A stretch of 64,000 nucleotides of DNA from Prorocentrum cordatum (Eukaryota; Sar; Dinophyceae; Prorocentrales; Prorocentraceae): positions 222,039 to 286,038 of the forward strand of contig CAUYUJ010016293.1 in assembly GCA_963575745.1 (NCBI GenBank). The letters run 5' to 3'. Within the stretch, counting starts at the first letter, position 1; each line of letters starts with the position of its first letter. The position numbers and the translations under genes were made by a program. Below, one piece after another: positions 38,400-48,516 of this stretch. Under the pieces are notes generated by a model. It was given only the letters and a program-made list of their open reading frames with translations, made no database searches and was not told the DNA's origin.

Positions 38400-39320
38400 A
38401 GGGACTACATTGCCGGGCCGTCGTCGTAATGAGGCCTGGCGTCGGATAGAGCCCACGCAAGCGGGACTGGTCCCCAACGGGCCAGGATGCGTCGCTGGGG
38501 CGTTTGCCTACTTGGCCTTTCCCGCTGGCTGCCTGGCTCTGGCGATTCTTTCTGTTGCTGCTGCTGCTGCTGCCAGACCGCGCTCCGGTTGACCTCCAGG
38601 TTGCGGTAATGGCAGAGGGTGCGGATGTCGTGCTGAAATTCGGCCAGGCCTCCCAGGGAGGCGCGGCAGAAGTCGTCAAAACCGTGGGGATTTATCTCCC
38701 CTTCCTGGGGCACTTCCCCATCTCTCTGGTCGCAGACCCTGTTCCAGCCCTCGACGAAGAGGGCACCACCAGTAGTCTTCTGGCGGTTGACCTTCGGATG
38801 ATGGTTTCAGGCCAGGTCTCGATTTTGCCATCCCTTTCCGTGCACTGCGGTGCCAACTGGATGTTGCTCCCCGCGTGTCCCAGCCCCGCCCTCGGTCCCA
38901 GTGGCTGCCCCTGTCCCAGGAGCTGCGTCTTGTGCGCGCTCTTGCTGGACCATCCGCGGGCGTTGGGGTCGTCGGGTGGTGGCTCGACGGCTGCGGCTCT
39001 CGCGGCTGGCCGTTGCCTCCAAAAGGTCGGCCTCCTCTGGCGCTGGTCGTGCCATCCTAGATTGTCAGCCATTGCGTGCCCATGCGACCGCACAGGTGTT
39101 CGTCCGCCCGGATCTCCTCGACTGGCCCCCAGACCGTTCCCCTTTTCCGAGGTCTGGTTGGAGCAGCTTCCCTCGCTCGTTGGCCTGTGTATGCCAGCAG
39201 GCGGGCCTTGCCTCCGTGTCGCCTCTGGCACAGATGTAGTCCCCTAGGTTGATGGGGGGAATTGGACCGTGGTGTTGCTCGGAGACGGTAGGCCTAAGGA
39301 CGTATCCTCGGCGCAAGGTG
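38400..39320 (-). pseudogene. Second retroelement ORF1-like remnant
   Basis: On the minus strand a frame at about 38790-38410 reads KTTGGALFVEGWNRVC, INPHGFDDFCRASLGGLAEF, DIRTLCHYRNLEVNRSAVW and a poly-Gln run encoded by CTG repeats. Upstream (39230-38800) other frames read Gln/Ala/Pro-rich protein, consistent with frameshifts. Its composition and the helical C-terminal part are like a LINE ORF1 or gag-type protein, but no zinc finger is visible and it is not closely similar to the ORF1 at 31030-32087. Confidence 0.4.
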
Positions 39321-40185
39321 CGGCCGCGGTCAGGATTGCCCCCGCTTTGCGAGCTAGGGTCGCGTCCCTCTGGCTGCTCGTCGGGCGAGGAGGGGGGGCG
39401 GCGTGCCAGGTTGTGCGCATCGTCGCACCCGTCGGGTGTGGCGCTGCCGCTGCGTTTGACCGCGACTTTTTCGGATTCCGGGCTGGGGTGCGCAGCCTCC
39501 TCCGTCTGCCCTGGTGCCGCTCTGGGCTTGGCCGCTGTGTTTTGCCAGTTTGGATCATATCCATATCCCCACTTTTGGCATCACCCCCCCTCGGCGCCGA
39601 CTTCAGAACCCCCTTCAGTTTCTCAGTGCATATATATATATATATATATCCTTGTGGCTCGCCCCTCTCAGGGACAGGGGCACGTTCGAGCCTGCTTTTG
39701 TCCTCCCGGGGCGGCGCCTCCCGCCGGTGCGCCGTCCTGCCGTGCCTGGGCGCCTCCGCCGGTGCGCGAGGGGGCCCCGCCGTTCCCGGGGCTGTGGTGG
39801 GCTGCCGCCGGGGTCTGCGTCGGTGCCTGGGCCGTCGGCCGCCGTCCCAGGTGCCGCCTCCCTCCAGCTCCTCCTCCTCCTCCTCCTCCTCCTCCTCCTC
39901 CTCCTCCTCCTCCTCCTAGTCTGGGGACGAGCTTTTTTTCATGAGTCTATTTTCTGCGATGTTCGGACTTGTCGTCCAACATCCGCCTGCATGGGGACGC
40001 GCCCGACCTGACGCTCGAGGGTCCACTTGGCGGCGCCCGTGCGGCACATGTCCTGGCCCGCCAGGAGGGAAGCCATGGGTGCCCGCAGCGCAGCGGTGCG
40101 GGTCCGTGCCCCCAACAGCCGCGCGGGTCCCCAGGAGCGCCTCCCAAGCCGGTCGCAGGCTGGCGTCCCTAGCTCTAGCCTTGGG
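39321..40185. other. AT and CTC tracts, no gene
   Basis: (AT)n at 39629-39648, (CTC)n at 39865-39917. GCGCGCGA-rich open frames elsewhere have no domain. Confidence 0.5.
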
Positions 40186-40189
40186 TCTG

Positions 40190-40830
40190 CCCGTGGTCGT
40201 GGTGCCCCAGGCAACGAAATCGAACGTCGAACGACGAACGGCGAAAGCGAACGTCGAAGTCAGACGCCGAACGACGAAATCGAACGCCGACGTCGACGCA
40301 GTAGCCGGCCTGGGTGGTGCAATCAATTTGGCGCAGTGCTGGTGGTGCAATCCATGTGGTGCAATTTGTGTTGCGCAGGGCAAAGCAACGCGATGCAGAA
40401 CGACGCAGAGCAACGCGAAGCAAGCCAAGGCATTGCGCAACAGCACAAATCAACGCAAACCTATGCAACACAATGCAACGCAATGCGAAGCCATGCAAAG
40501 CAACGCAACACGATGCGAAGCAATGCGAAGCAGTGCGAATCACTGCAAATAAATGCAAATCAATGCCAAGTACTGTGAAGCTATGCAGAACAATGCGCAG
40601 CAATACAAAGCCAGAGAAACCTATGCAAAGCTATGCAACGCAATGTAATGCATAGCGAAGCAACGGACAACAACACTGCAAGGCCATGCACATCACGGCA
40701 CATCGATCCGAAGCGTTGTTGAGCAACGCCACGCGATCCAAATACATGTAACAGCATGCAGCGCGATGCAACGCAACGCAGAGCAATACCACGCAGTGCC
40801 AATGCAGTGCAGTGCAGTGCAGAGTGCGAG
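40190..40830 (+). repeat. CGAACGACGAA and GCAACGCAATGC repeats
   Basis: 40205-40305 repeats ACGACGAAATCGAACG; 40320-40380 repeats GTGGTGCAAT; 40380-40820 is a long field of AAGCAACGCAATG-like decamers. Frames here are low-complexity. Confidence 0.85.
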
Positions 40831-40971
40831 CATGGCACAGTCGAGTTCGTAACCAACGCCGTGCTGCGACGGGTGGCGGCGACGGGTGGCCACGGGTGGC
40901 CGCGAGCGGGCTGGACCGGCGCACCGTCCCAGCTGCGAGCCCCGGTCGCTCAGATCGTCACCACATTGGTC

Positions 40972-41130
40972 AGGAGGGGAACAAAACACACAGACACAGT
41001 TAATCGCCGATTCCCCAGGAGGTATGGGAAAATATGGGAAGTGGGGGGGAAGACTAAAACCCAGAAAATATGGAAACTATTGGGAATCCTTTTATTTGTG
41101 TGTATTTACTTGTGTGTCCCAGGGCCCCTT
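40972..41130 (+). mobile_element. MITE family E, copy 4
   Basis: AGGGGAACAAAACACACAGA left end; CTTGTGTGTCCCAGGGCCCC right end. Confidence 0.8.
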
Positions 41131-41240
41131 TAATTGGTGCGGCGACGGGCGGAGGCGATGGGCGGCTACAGGGCGGCGAAACCGGCAGCCAGCCCCAGTT
41201 CCCTGGCAAGAATCACCGAATTCGGGGGCGGCAAGGAGTC

Positions 41241-41570
41241 AGAGCCCCGAATCATCAGGGGTAACTCGGGTCAGGGCTAACTCGGGTTCGTTTTTCGGGA
41301 TTCCGAACCCGACTTACCCCGGACCCGAGTTACCCCGGATAATTCGGGCGTCCAGAGCCCCGAATCATCAGGGGTAACTCGGGTCAGGGCTAACTCGGGT
41401 TGGTTTTTCGGGATTCCGAACCCGACTTACCCCGGACCCGAGTTACCCCGGATAGTTCGGGCGTCCAGAGCCCCGAATCATCAGGGGTAACTCGGGTCAG
41501 GGCTAACTCGGGTTGGTTTTTCGGGATTCCGAACCCGAGACCCGAGTTACCCCGGATAGTTCGGGCGCCC
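41241..41570. repeat. 113-bp foldback unit repeated three times
   Basis: CCCGAATCATCAGGGGTAAC recurs at 41245, 41358 and 41471 (period 113). Each unit also carries the inverted GTTACCCCGGATAATTCGGG, so every unit is a hairpin. The third unit lacks about 13 bp. Family C copy 5 follows directly. Confidence 0.9.
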
Positions 41571-41571
41571 A

Positions 41572-41765
41572 AAGGAGGGGGGTGATGACTAGGGCGGGGG
41601 TGGGATGTCGTGGCGGGGGCCATGATACTTCACCAGATTTCATGGCGCCTCGTCTTATTCCATTACGTCCCTGCCCCCTCCCCCCCGCTTGGCCGCGCAC
41701 ATGCGGCCGGTCATGATTTGCACCCCCCCTCTTCGACGCCCCCCTCTTGGCCGACCTCGATAAAT
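41572..41765 (+). mobile_element. MITE family C, copy 5
   Basis: GGGGGGTGATGACTAGGGCG left end, GGGGGCCATGATACTTCACC, GGCCGCGCACATGCGGCCGG, right end CCCCCTCTTGGCCG. Confidence 0.7.
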
Positions 41766-42059
41766 GCAAGCATTGTTTGGAGAAGTTGCGAGGATGTCTT
41801 AAGGGAAACCGCTGCCAGACCGTGCGCGTCCTAGGGCTCCCCGACCACCTTGTGGATTCTGTCCTGCTGTGTTTTTTTGACCCTTAGAACCCTTTGTAGC
41901 GGAACGCATTTGGGTAAAGAGTTGTCTTGAGTCCGTTCAGCGCTCCATTTGTTGAAGCTTCGGGTCCTTAAACGTAGCGAAATATCCACAGGTAGCCCCG
42001 CTTTGAAAATGAGCAGTCCTCCAGCCTTCTGCAAGTTGCGTTGGAGAGCGAATTCACGC
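41766..42059. other. Unassigned flank of array O2
   Basis: Starts with a family R-like motif ATGCAAGCATTGTTTGG; no gene. Confidence 0.35.
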
Positions 42060-43090
42060 GGCGCAGAGGCGATAACCCTATTTTGAAGACGACCAGCGTT
42101 CAATATTTCAAACCTTTGTATTATGTTGAAACGACTGTGCGCGACGCTGAGGCGAGAGTCGCACTTTGAAAAGGAACCGCCCTCCATCTGTGAAGCCACT
42201 GCGGACATGTTAAAGCGAATGAGCTCGGCGTTGTGGCGGGAGCTCCATTTTGGAAGTTGTCGCTTTGGCGCGCGGCGCGAAGGCGAGATCCAACTTTTGA
42301 AAATATGTTCCATCCTTCCCTGAAGTTGCTGCAAACTTGGCAGGCGAGTTTGCTGGCGCTGAGGCGATAGCCGCATTGTAAAGATGATCCCCTTCTTGCC
42401 ATCCCTGAAGCTGGTGCGAATGCTGAAAACGAGTGTGATCGGCGCTCAGGCGAGAGCAACATTTTGGAAAAGGAACCGCCCTCCATGTCTGAAGCTGTTG
42501 CATCTGTTCTTGACGAGTGCGCGCGGTGTTGAGGCGAGAGCCGCATTTTGAATACGGCCCTCGTCTTTCCATCCTTGAGCCTGTTGTGTTTTTTGAATGA
42601 GTATGTACGGCGCTATGGCGAGATCCGCATTTGGAAGAAGAACCGCCCTCCAGTTCTTTCAAGTTGCTGCATGCGGCGTTACAAACGAGCACGCGCGACT
42701 TCAAGGCGAGAACCACATTTCTAAAGGGAGCCGCCTTCAGTTCTTCAAGCTGGCGTCTCTTCTACACATGTTTGCGGCGCGGCGCTGAGGCGAAAGCCAC
42801 ACCTTGAAAGCGGCCCGGCTGCGCGCCTGAAAGTGCTGCGATGGTTTAAGACCAGTGTGCGCTGCGCTGGGGCGAGAGCGATAATGTGACTGCGGCCCCC
42901 CCTCCATCCTTGAAGCTGGTGAAGTTTTTCAGACGAGTGTGCGTGGCCCAAAGGCGGGGACATCGTTTTGCAAACCACCCGTCCTCAATTATAGGAGATG
43001 TTGAACTAACTTTTTTACGTCGCAGGACTATACGCTCTGAGGAAGTCTCAGGCGAGTCGCCCGGACCGCTCCACCGACACGTCTGGGGGA
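42060..43090 (+). repeat. Tandem array O2, same unit as O1
   Basis: About twelve units with GCGCGACGCTGAGGCGAGAG, CACTTTGAAAAGGAACCGCC, CTCCATC and TGAAGC. Ends GAGGAAGTCTCAGGCGAGTC and GACACGTCTGGGGG, homologous to the end of O1. Units differ by up to a third, so the arrays are old. Confidence 0.85.
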
Positions 43091-43129
43091 GCTAGAGGGA
43101 TTAGTCATCCATATGGGTGTTAGCCACCG

Positions 43130-43580
43130 TGGACTCCAAACTGTGTGGTTCTTGGAACCCATGTGGTGCTATCGATGTGGAGCAATCTATGTGGAGCAAT
43201 TTGAGGTGCAATCGATGTGGTTCAATCTAGAGTATGTGAAATGTGTTGTGCAATCTACGATGTGCAAATTATATGGTGTGCCCGATGTGTTGCAACATAT
43301 TGCATGCACTATAGGTGGAGCAATACTTTTTGCAACCTCCTACGTGATGCAAAGTATGTGGTGCAGTCGATGGTGTGCAATCCATGGTGTGCAACCTAGG
43401 TGGTGCCAACTCAATCTATGTTGTGCAATCTATGTGGTGCAGTCTACGTGGTTCAGCCTATGTGATGCAATATGTATATACGTATATACATATTGAGCAA
43501 CCTACTTTTGCAACCTATGTTGTGCAACCTATGCCGTGGATTCCATGTAGGCAATGTATGTTGTGCAATCTAGGCGGCGA
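43130..43580 (+). repeat. TATGTGGTGCAATC repeats
   Basis: Degenerate 14-mers of TATGTGGTGCAATC throughout; an ATACGTATAT stretch at 43470. Confidence 0.85.
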
Positions 43581-44690
43581 CGGAATGAGGCTGCGACGGG
43601 GCGGCGACGGTGGTCACATAGCCGCCAGACCGCCAGCTAGGCCCAGACGACGGGCGGCGACGAGGCGGTGACGGGGCGGCGACGGCGGCCACATAGCCAC
43701 CAGACCGCCCGCTAGGCCCACTGCCTCAGAACAGAAGTAAGAACACGTAAGTGCAAGCACTGTTTGAGAACAAAGGGGATGGAGGTGTAGGGGCAGGGCA
43801 AGGCTGAGGATGGCAAAGACGAAGAGGAAGTGAAGGAGGAGGAGGAGGAGGAGGGGGACGAGGGAAGTGTGTACGTGTGTAGTGAGCAGTGCCACGGAGA
43901 GGGAGAGGCGGAGTGGGAGCTGTAGGATAAGGATGGAGTGCGGAGGATGAAGAGAATGAGGAGCAGGAGAAGGAGGAGGAGGAGGAGCAGGAGGATGGGG
44001 ATCGGTTATCCACTCCTCGCTCGATCACGCTGTAGGACTGTCGTATAGAGGGCTCCGTGCATCTCAAAAGTACAGGGCTGCGTGGATCTTGGCCTGTCGC
44101 AAGGTTCAACGCCACCTGTCTGTGGGCTGACTTTCCTTTTCCGATTTACAGCTGCATTAGATATTGACGATCTCCCCTGAAAGCGGCGGGAGCCAGGAAC
44201 TTCAATGGCGCCGTGGAGCGTCAAGTAAAGAGCCTCGCACAATTTTCGCAAAGACTGCGCGAGCCTATTTTCGCAAAGACTGCGCGAGCCTTGCCATCCT
44301 TAACCCGTAGCGTCTGTCTGCAAGCCAGGAGTTGCAAGGGCGCCCTGGAGGCTTCCCGCGGTTGTAAAAGCACACGCGGAGGAAATCAGAAGTTTGACGC
44401 TTCCTGCCTGTGCCTCAGCTAGTCGCGCATGGTGAACATTAATTCGCAGCGTCCAAGGAGCACCCGGAGGTGCAAGGGCGCCCTGGTGTTTCCTCGCGGC
44501 TGCAATATTGCAAAATCCACAGCGACGGCAATCATAATTTGACCGTGTTTCGCTAAGCCCTGTTCTATCCAGCTGCCTGCGGCACGTCTCGCTGCTGTGC
44601 CAGCTCAGCATTCCAGGTGGCGGCAGCCAGAGGAGGCGCGGGGGGCCGTCGTGTGCGTCACCTTGCGTATCCAGGCTTGGAAGAGCCGTG
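43580..44690. other. Small duplications and GGA tract
   Basis: GTCACATAGCCGCCAGACCG and a near copy are at about 43613 and 43690. 43745 has the family R motif GTGCAAGCACTGTTTG. GGA repeats at 43825-44000. 44244 and 44268 share TTTTCGCAAAGACTGCGCGA. 44336-44400 and 44475-44545 are related by GCAAGGGCGCCCTGG. No gene recognised. Confidence 0.5.
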
Positions 44691-44936
44691 ATGACGATGA
44701 TGAAAATTGTGAGGATGTGGTGATTATGTTGATGATGAAAGGGTGTTGGTGTTGATGTTGTTGCTGGTGATTATGCTGATGGTGATGCTGATGGTGGTGG
44801 TGATGGTGGTGGTGGTTATGGTGGTGGTGATGATGACGATGATGATGATGATGAGGATGAGGATGAGATGAGGATGAGGATGAGGATGAGGATGAGGATG
44901 AGGATGAGGATGAGGATGAGGATGAGGATGAGGATG

Positions 44937-45004
<68 letters not shown>

Positions 45005-45160
45005 GGTGGTGGTGGTGGTGGTGGTGATGGTGATTGCAATGGTGACGGTAATGCTTATGAACATGATGATGATGAGGAGATGGAGGAGCAGGTGGAAGAG
45101 GGTGAGGATGAGGATGACGAGGAGGAGGAGGAGGAGGAGCAGGAGGAGGAGGAGGAGGAC
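44690..45160 (+). repeat. Compound GAT/GGATGA/GGT microsatellite
   Basis: Ordered blocks: GTTGATG, GGTGGT, GATGAC, a pure (GGATGA)n run at 44860-44938, (GAT)n to 44990, (GGT)n to 45025, then GGA. The clean block boundaries suggest recent expansion of adjacent units. Confidence 0.95.
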
Positions 45161-46395
45161 GGTTGTCACATGTGACACTTGTTGTCTTCATTGTTCGAGG
45201 AGCTCGCATGGAACTCGTTTGTGCCGTCGCGGGGAGGTCGTGGCCTCTTGTGAGGCAGCCTTAGGGGTCCCTTGTTGCCCTCTTGGGCCGTCTTGGGGCC
45301 ATGTTTGCTATATGGTCGGCTATTGGTGGCCGTCGTTGGGTCGTTTTGGGCGCTGTCTTGGGCCGTCAAATCGCCTTTGAGGCCGCCTTGGGTCTCGCGA
45401 GGGGCCCGCTTGGGCAGTCTTGGGGGCATCGTGGTTTTGGCTGTCTTGAGCTGACGGAAGCCCGAACATGAGAGAACACGAGAACCATTCAAACACCTAC
45501 AGGAATCAATGAGTTTGGCCCCTTCGGACCTTGTTGAAGGTCCTCTTGTGGCCTTTGGGGCTCTCTTGGTTGCATCGTGGGTCGTCTTGAAGCCATGCTT
45601 GGCCGCCGTGAGTCTATCCTTGGCCGTCTTCGAGGCCCCTTGGGCCGTCTTGGTGTCCTTCGTTGCTTGCATGCCGTCTTGGAAGCTCGTGGCCTCGGGG
45701 GCGCGGCTCCATAGCTTTTTACGAGGGATCGTGGCCTCGGGAGGGATGGCGATGCATGCGGGGAGACGCCAGTAGGGGGTGGCGGTGCCCCTCATTGTTA
45801 TCCAGAACCCCTACCAGGCAGCCTTAGGCATTCTGCCGCGCCTCGCGTGCAAAAGGCACGGTGGAGGATCAAATGTGGCACTCCTCCTGTGTCCTCCTCG
45901 TTTTCCTTGTTGCCATGCGCACATCTGGCACGCACGGAGTCGGAACGGGTTTTGCCCTGGCTGTTCCTGATTGCGTACAGTCGGGGCCCTGAAGAAGCAA
46001 CCCTTTTCGTTGGGAAGGGGCTCCGCGTTCCTTAAGTGTTTCACAGCTTGCCTCAGGCTTTCCTTATGTTTTCGACAGGAAAGCGAAGGTTAACTTATGG
46101 AAAAAAGGGGCCTCGTTCCTTATTCAGGGTTCCTTAGGTCAACGCCCCGACTGTATTCGCCTTCCCTTCCTTCCTTGCGCATCACTGCCCTGCCGTCCCC
46201 TTTCTCGCACCTCCTCCCCCTCCTTCCCTCGCCCCCTCCCTCCCAGTCTCGATCCCCCCCTCCCCTCCCAGTCTCGACCTGCCCACCGCCCCCCCCGCTC
46301 TGCCTCCCCGCGGCGTTGTCCCGCAGCTCTCAGTGGTCGGGGCCCCCCCTCGGGGGGTCTTTTTCTGGCCCCCAGGGGACCGCCACGAAACGATA
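45161..46395. other. GCCGTCTTGGGGCC repeats, otherwise unassigned
   Basis: GTCTTGGGGCC/GGCCGTCTTG units are spread over 45240-45720. 46130-46380 is C-rich. No exon signal. Confidence 0.4.
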
Positions 46396-46580
46396 CAGTG
46401 GGGGCGCGTGCCAAGAAACCAGTAGGATTTTGCCAGGGTGCCCTGTGTTTCTTGGATTTTGGTGGGCTCCCAATCACATCTGGACGATTTTCGATCGACA
46501 CATGTGGACTTTCACTGAACAAGTCGCGTATTTCAGGGTTGGGTTTCTTGCGGAGGTTTCTTGTGGCCGAGCCCCCACTG
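46396..46580. mobile_element. MITE family P, copy 1, TA-flanked
   Basis: 185 bp with termini CAGTGGGGGCGCGTGCCAAG and the complement of CAGTGGGGGCTCGGCCACAA, flanked by TA on each side (46394-46395, 46581-46582). Termini starting CAGT with a TA duplication fit the Tc1/mariner superfamily; no transposase is encoded. Confidence 0.75.
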
Positions 46581-46639
46581 TATGCGAGTTGGTCGGCCGA
46601 CCCCGGGAATGGGTCTCGAGCGGCGCAGGTGGCCGAGGA

Positions 46640-46776
46640 GGGGCAGGGACCACGACGACGACGAGGGCGGCGACGGCGACGACGACGACGACGACGAGGA
46701 CGAGGACGAGGACGACGACGACGACGACGACGCGGACGAAGACGAGGAGGACGACGACGACGACGGCGGCGGCGGC

Positions 46777-46810
<34 letters not shown>

Positions 46811-46840
46811 ACGACAACGGCGACGACGACGGGGCGTGTC
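46640..46840 (+). repeat. GAC microsatellite
   Basis: (GAC)n with GGC and GAG interruptions; gives poly-Asp, Arg or Thr frames. Confidence 0.95.
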
Positions 46841-46889
46841 TGGACCCCCTTCGAGTCGTGAAAGCATCACGACGCAGGGTGTGGTTGCC

Positions 46890-47020
46890 ACCTTCGGCAT
46901 CCGGGGGCCCTCGCCGGGCCATGTGCCGTCAAGAAACAATTCAGGCTGAAAAATTGGTACCGGGGACCGAGTCGAGACTTCTGGGGGCCACGTCAGGAAC
47001 AAATCATGAGATCGGGGGTC
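46890..47020 (-). mobile_element. MITE family M, reversed copy
   Basis: Read on the minus strand: ATGATTTGTTCCTGACGTGG, CCCCAGAAGTCTCGACTC, TTTTTCAGCCTGAATTG and GGCGAGGGCCCCCGG, matching the 20645 element with many changes. Confidence 0.5.
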
Positions 47021-47509
47021 TGTGGAGTTAGCGGAACGAGATTTGGTCAGGGGTTGGAGGAGGCGGAGGGAAGCCCGCCGCATCGCAGGAGCTCTTGCGT
47101 GTCCTGAGGTCTGCCGACGCTGCGGACGCGCCGACAGACGCCGCCTCCGCTGCAGGCTGAGGCAAGGCTTTCAAAAAGGCGACACGACACGTCCCGAGAA
47201 AGCAACCATGATCGCCACATTGCTATTGCCCCACTCCATGGCCTAGCTCCTGCGAGAGGAACACTCGCCACCTCATCCTGCAGTTGCCCAGCCTTGCCAG
47301 CGCGTCTCTTTGCGCCCATGCTTCATGATTTGGTGTACCCATGTTGTTTGTCAGGCCCATGCTACATAATTTGGCGCACCATTGGTCTTTGCCAGGAGGC
47401 GCGGTGCACATCGTCCCGCCGAACCCGTTGCGAATGCCACCTCGTCTTGAGGGTTTTTGCTTGCCCCTTCGCTTGTACACCCCCCACTTACTCGAATCCC
47501 CAGCGGGGG
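47021..47509. other. No recognised feature
   Basis: Unique-looking sequence before introner-like element 4; two CATGCTTCATGATTTGG/CATGCTACATAATTTGG units at about 47317 and 47359. Confidence 0.35.
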
Positions 47510-47745
47510 GTAGTAAGGGGATTGGAGGGTTATAAGTGGACGATCGGGTGGGTTACATCTGGCCTCGCCTGAGGGGGAGCAGGTACCAGAAATGGCCCAA
47601 GTGGCCTATGTGGGACAGAAGTGGGAGAAGCGGGCTCCGCCCGCGTGGCGGAGGCATGTTCACTTACGTGTGAGCTAGGTCAGGCCCGATATCACCGACT
47701 CGGGCATCCACTCATACCGCCCCCCATCCCCTCAACAAGCCTGCA
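47510..47745 (+). mobile_element. Introner-like element 4
   Basis: Opens GTAGTAAGGGGATTGGAGGG, with GTTATAAGTGGACGATCGGG and TGGGTTACATC; right side GATATCACCGACTCGGGCAT and CCACTCATACCGC, ending ACAAGCCTGCAG. The arms are inverted like those at 12377, 13288 and 13870, and a central GGGCTCCGCCCGC palindrome occupies the position of GTGGACTTCGCCCAC in element 2. No clear exon flanks it. Confidence 0.5.
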
Positions 47746-48461
47746 GGACCGATTCCGATCCGATCGCTCCAATCCGATATCCTATTCGGCCCCCTCGATC
47801 CTATTCACGTTCGATCTTTGGGCGACCCGATGCGGCCCGCTGCGTGCGTGGCGCTGTTGCACAAAATGCAGCAGCCGATCCGATTCGATTCCGACTCCAC
47901 GCCGATGCGGCGATGATGCGCGGCCCCCGGGCGCAGAGAGAGGCACGTGGCGTGTCTGTGTTGCGTGTGGGCAGCAAGTCTCCGTTTTGTGGTAAATCAA
48001 TTCTGTAGTCGACTCCCTGCTCGAATCCTGGGGGATTTCGCGGCCTCCCTGGGGGATTCCCGGGACATCTTTGTGGGGGCCAATTGGCGGGCGTCTCTGG
48101 ACAGCTCTGGCCCCGCACTCTTGGTGCGTTGCTTAATGGGGGGGGCGACAGGTGGATGGGTGAGGAACTGTGCGCCTTCTGTGCTCAAAAGGGGCCCAAC
48201 AGGGGCACGAAAAGTGCGCGTTTCTCCCCCCCATTTATCGCCCCCCCGCTAAACAGCGCTCAACCCCTTGTCGTCCTGCGCTAGGTCCCCTGCGGGGGCA
48301 CGAGGATGGTCGCGTTTTGCGTGTCGCGGTCTGGACCTGAGCGGCTGCCCTTTTCCAAGAGGACAACGCGAGGGCGCGAAGGTGGCCTGGCGTCGCGCAC
48401 CACGGGGCGCGATGTGCGAAGTCAGTCGATCTATAGGTCCTATCTGGCCGCCTAGCCCTTA
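47746..48461. other. Unassigned flank of the large transposon
   Basis: GATCCGATTC-type short repeats at 47752-47890; GGGGGATTTCGCGG...GGGGGATTCCCGGG at 48030-48065. No gene. Confidence 0.35.
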
Positions 48462-48516
48462 AGACTGCATGAGACTAAAATTAGCCGATCGGCTAGATTA
48501 ACCGAATTCGTCTAAC
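48462..48516 (+). repeat. Left terminal inverted repeat
   Basis: Outer AGACTGCATGAGACTAAAAT, then a self-complementary TAGCCGATCGGCTA and CGAATTCG. Pairs with 57331-57385. Confidence 0.9.

Noticed and set aside
44605-45209. Poly-His, poly-Ile and poly-Met frames
   Set aside because: Products of the compound GAT satellite.
47995-48050. CTCGAATCC resembling a tRNA B box
   Set aside because: No acceptor stem or A box at the right distance could be built.
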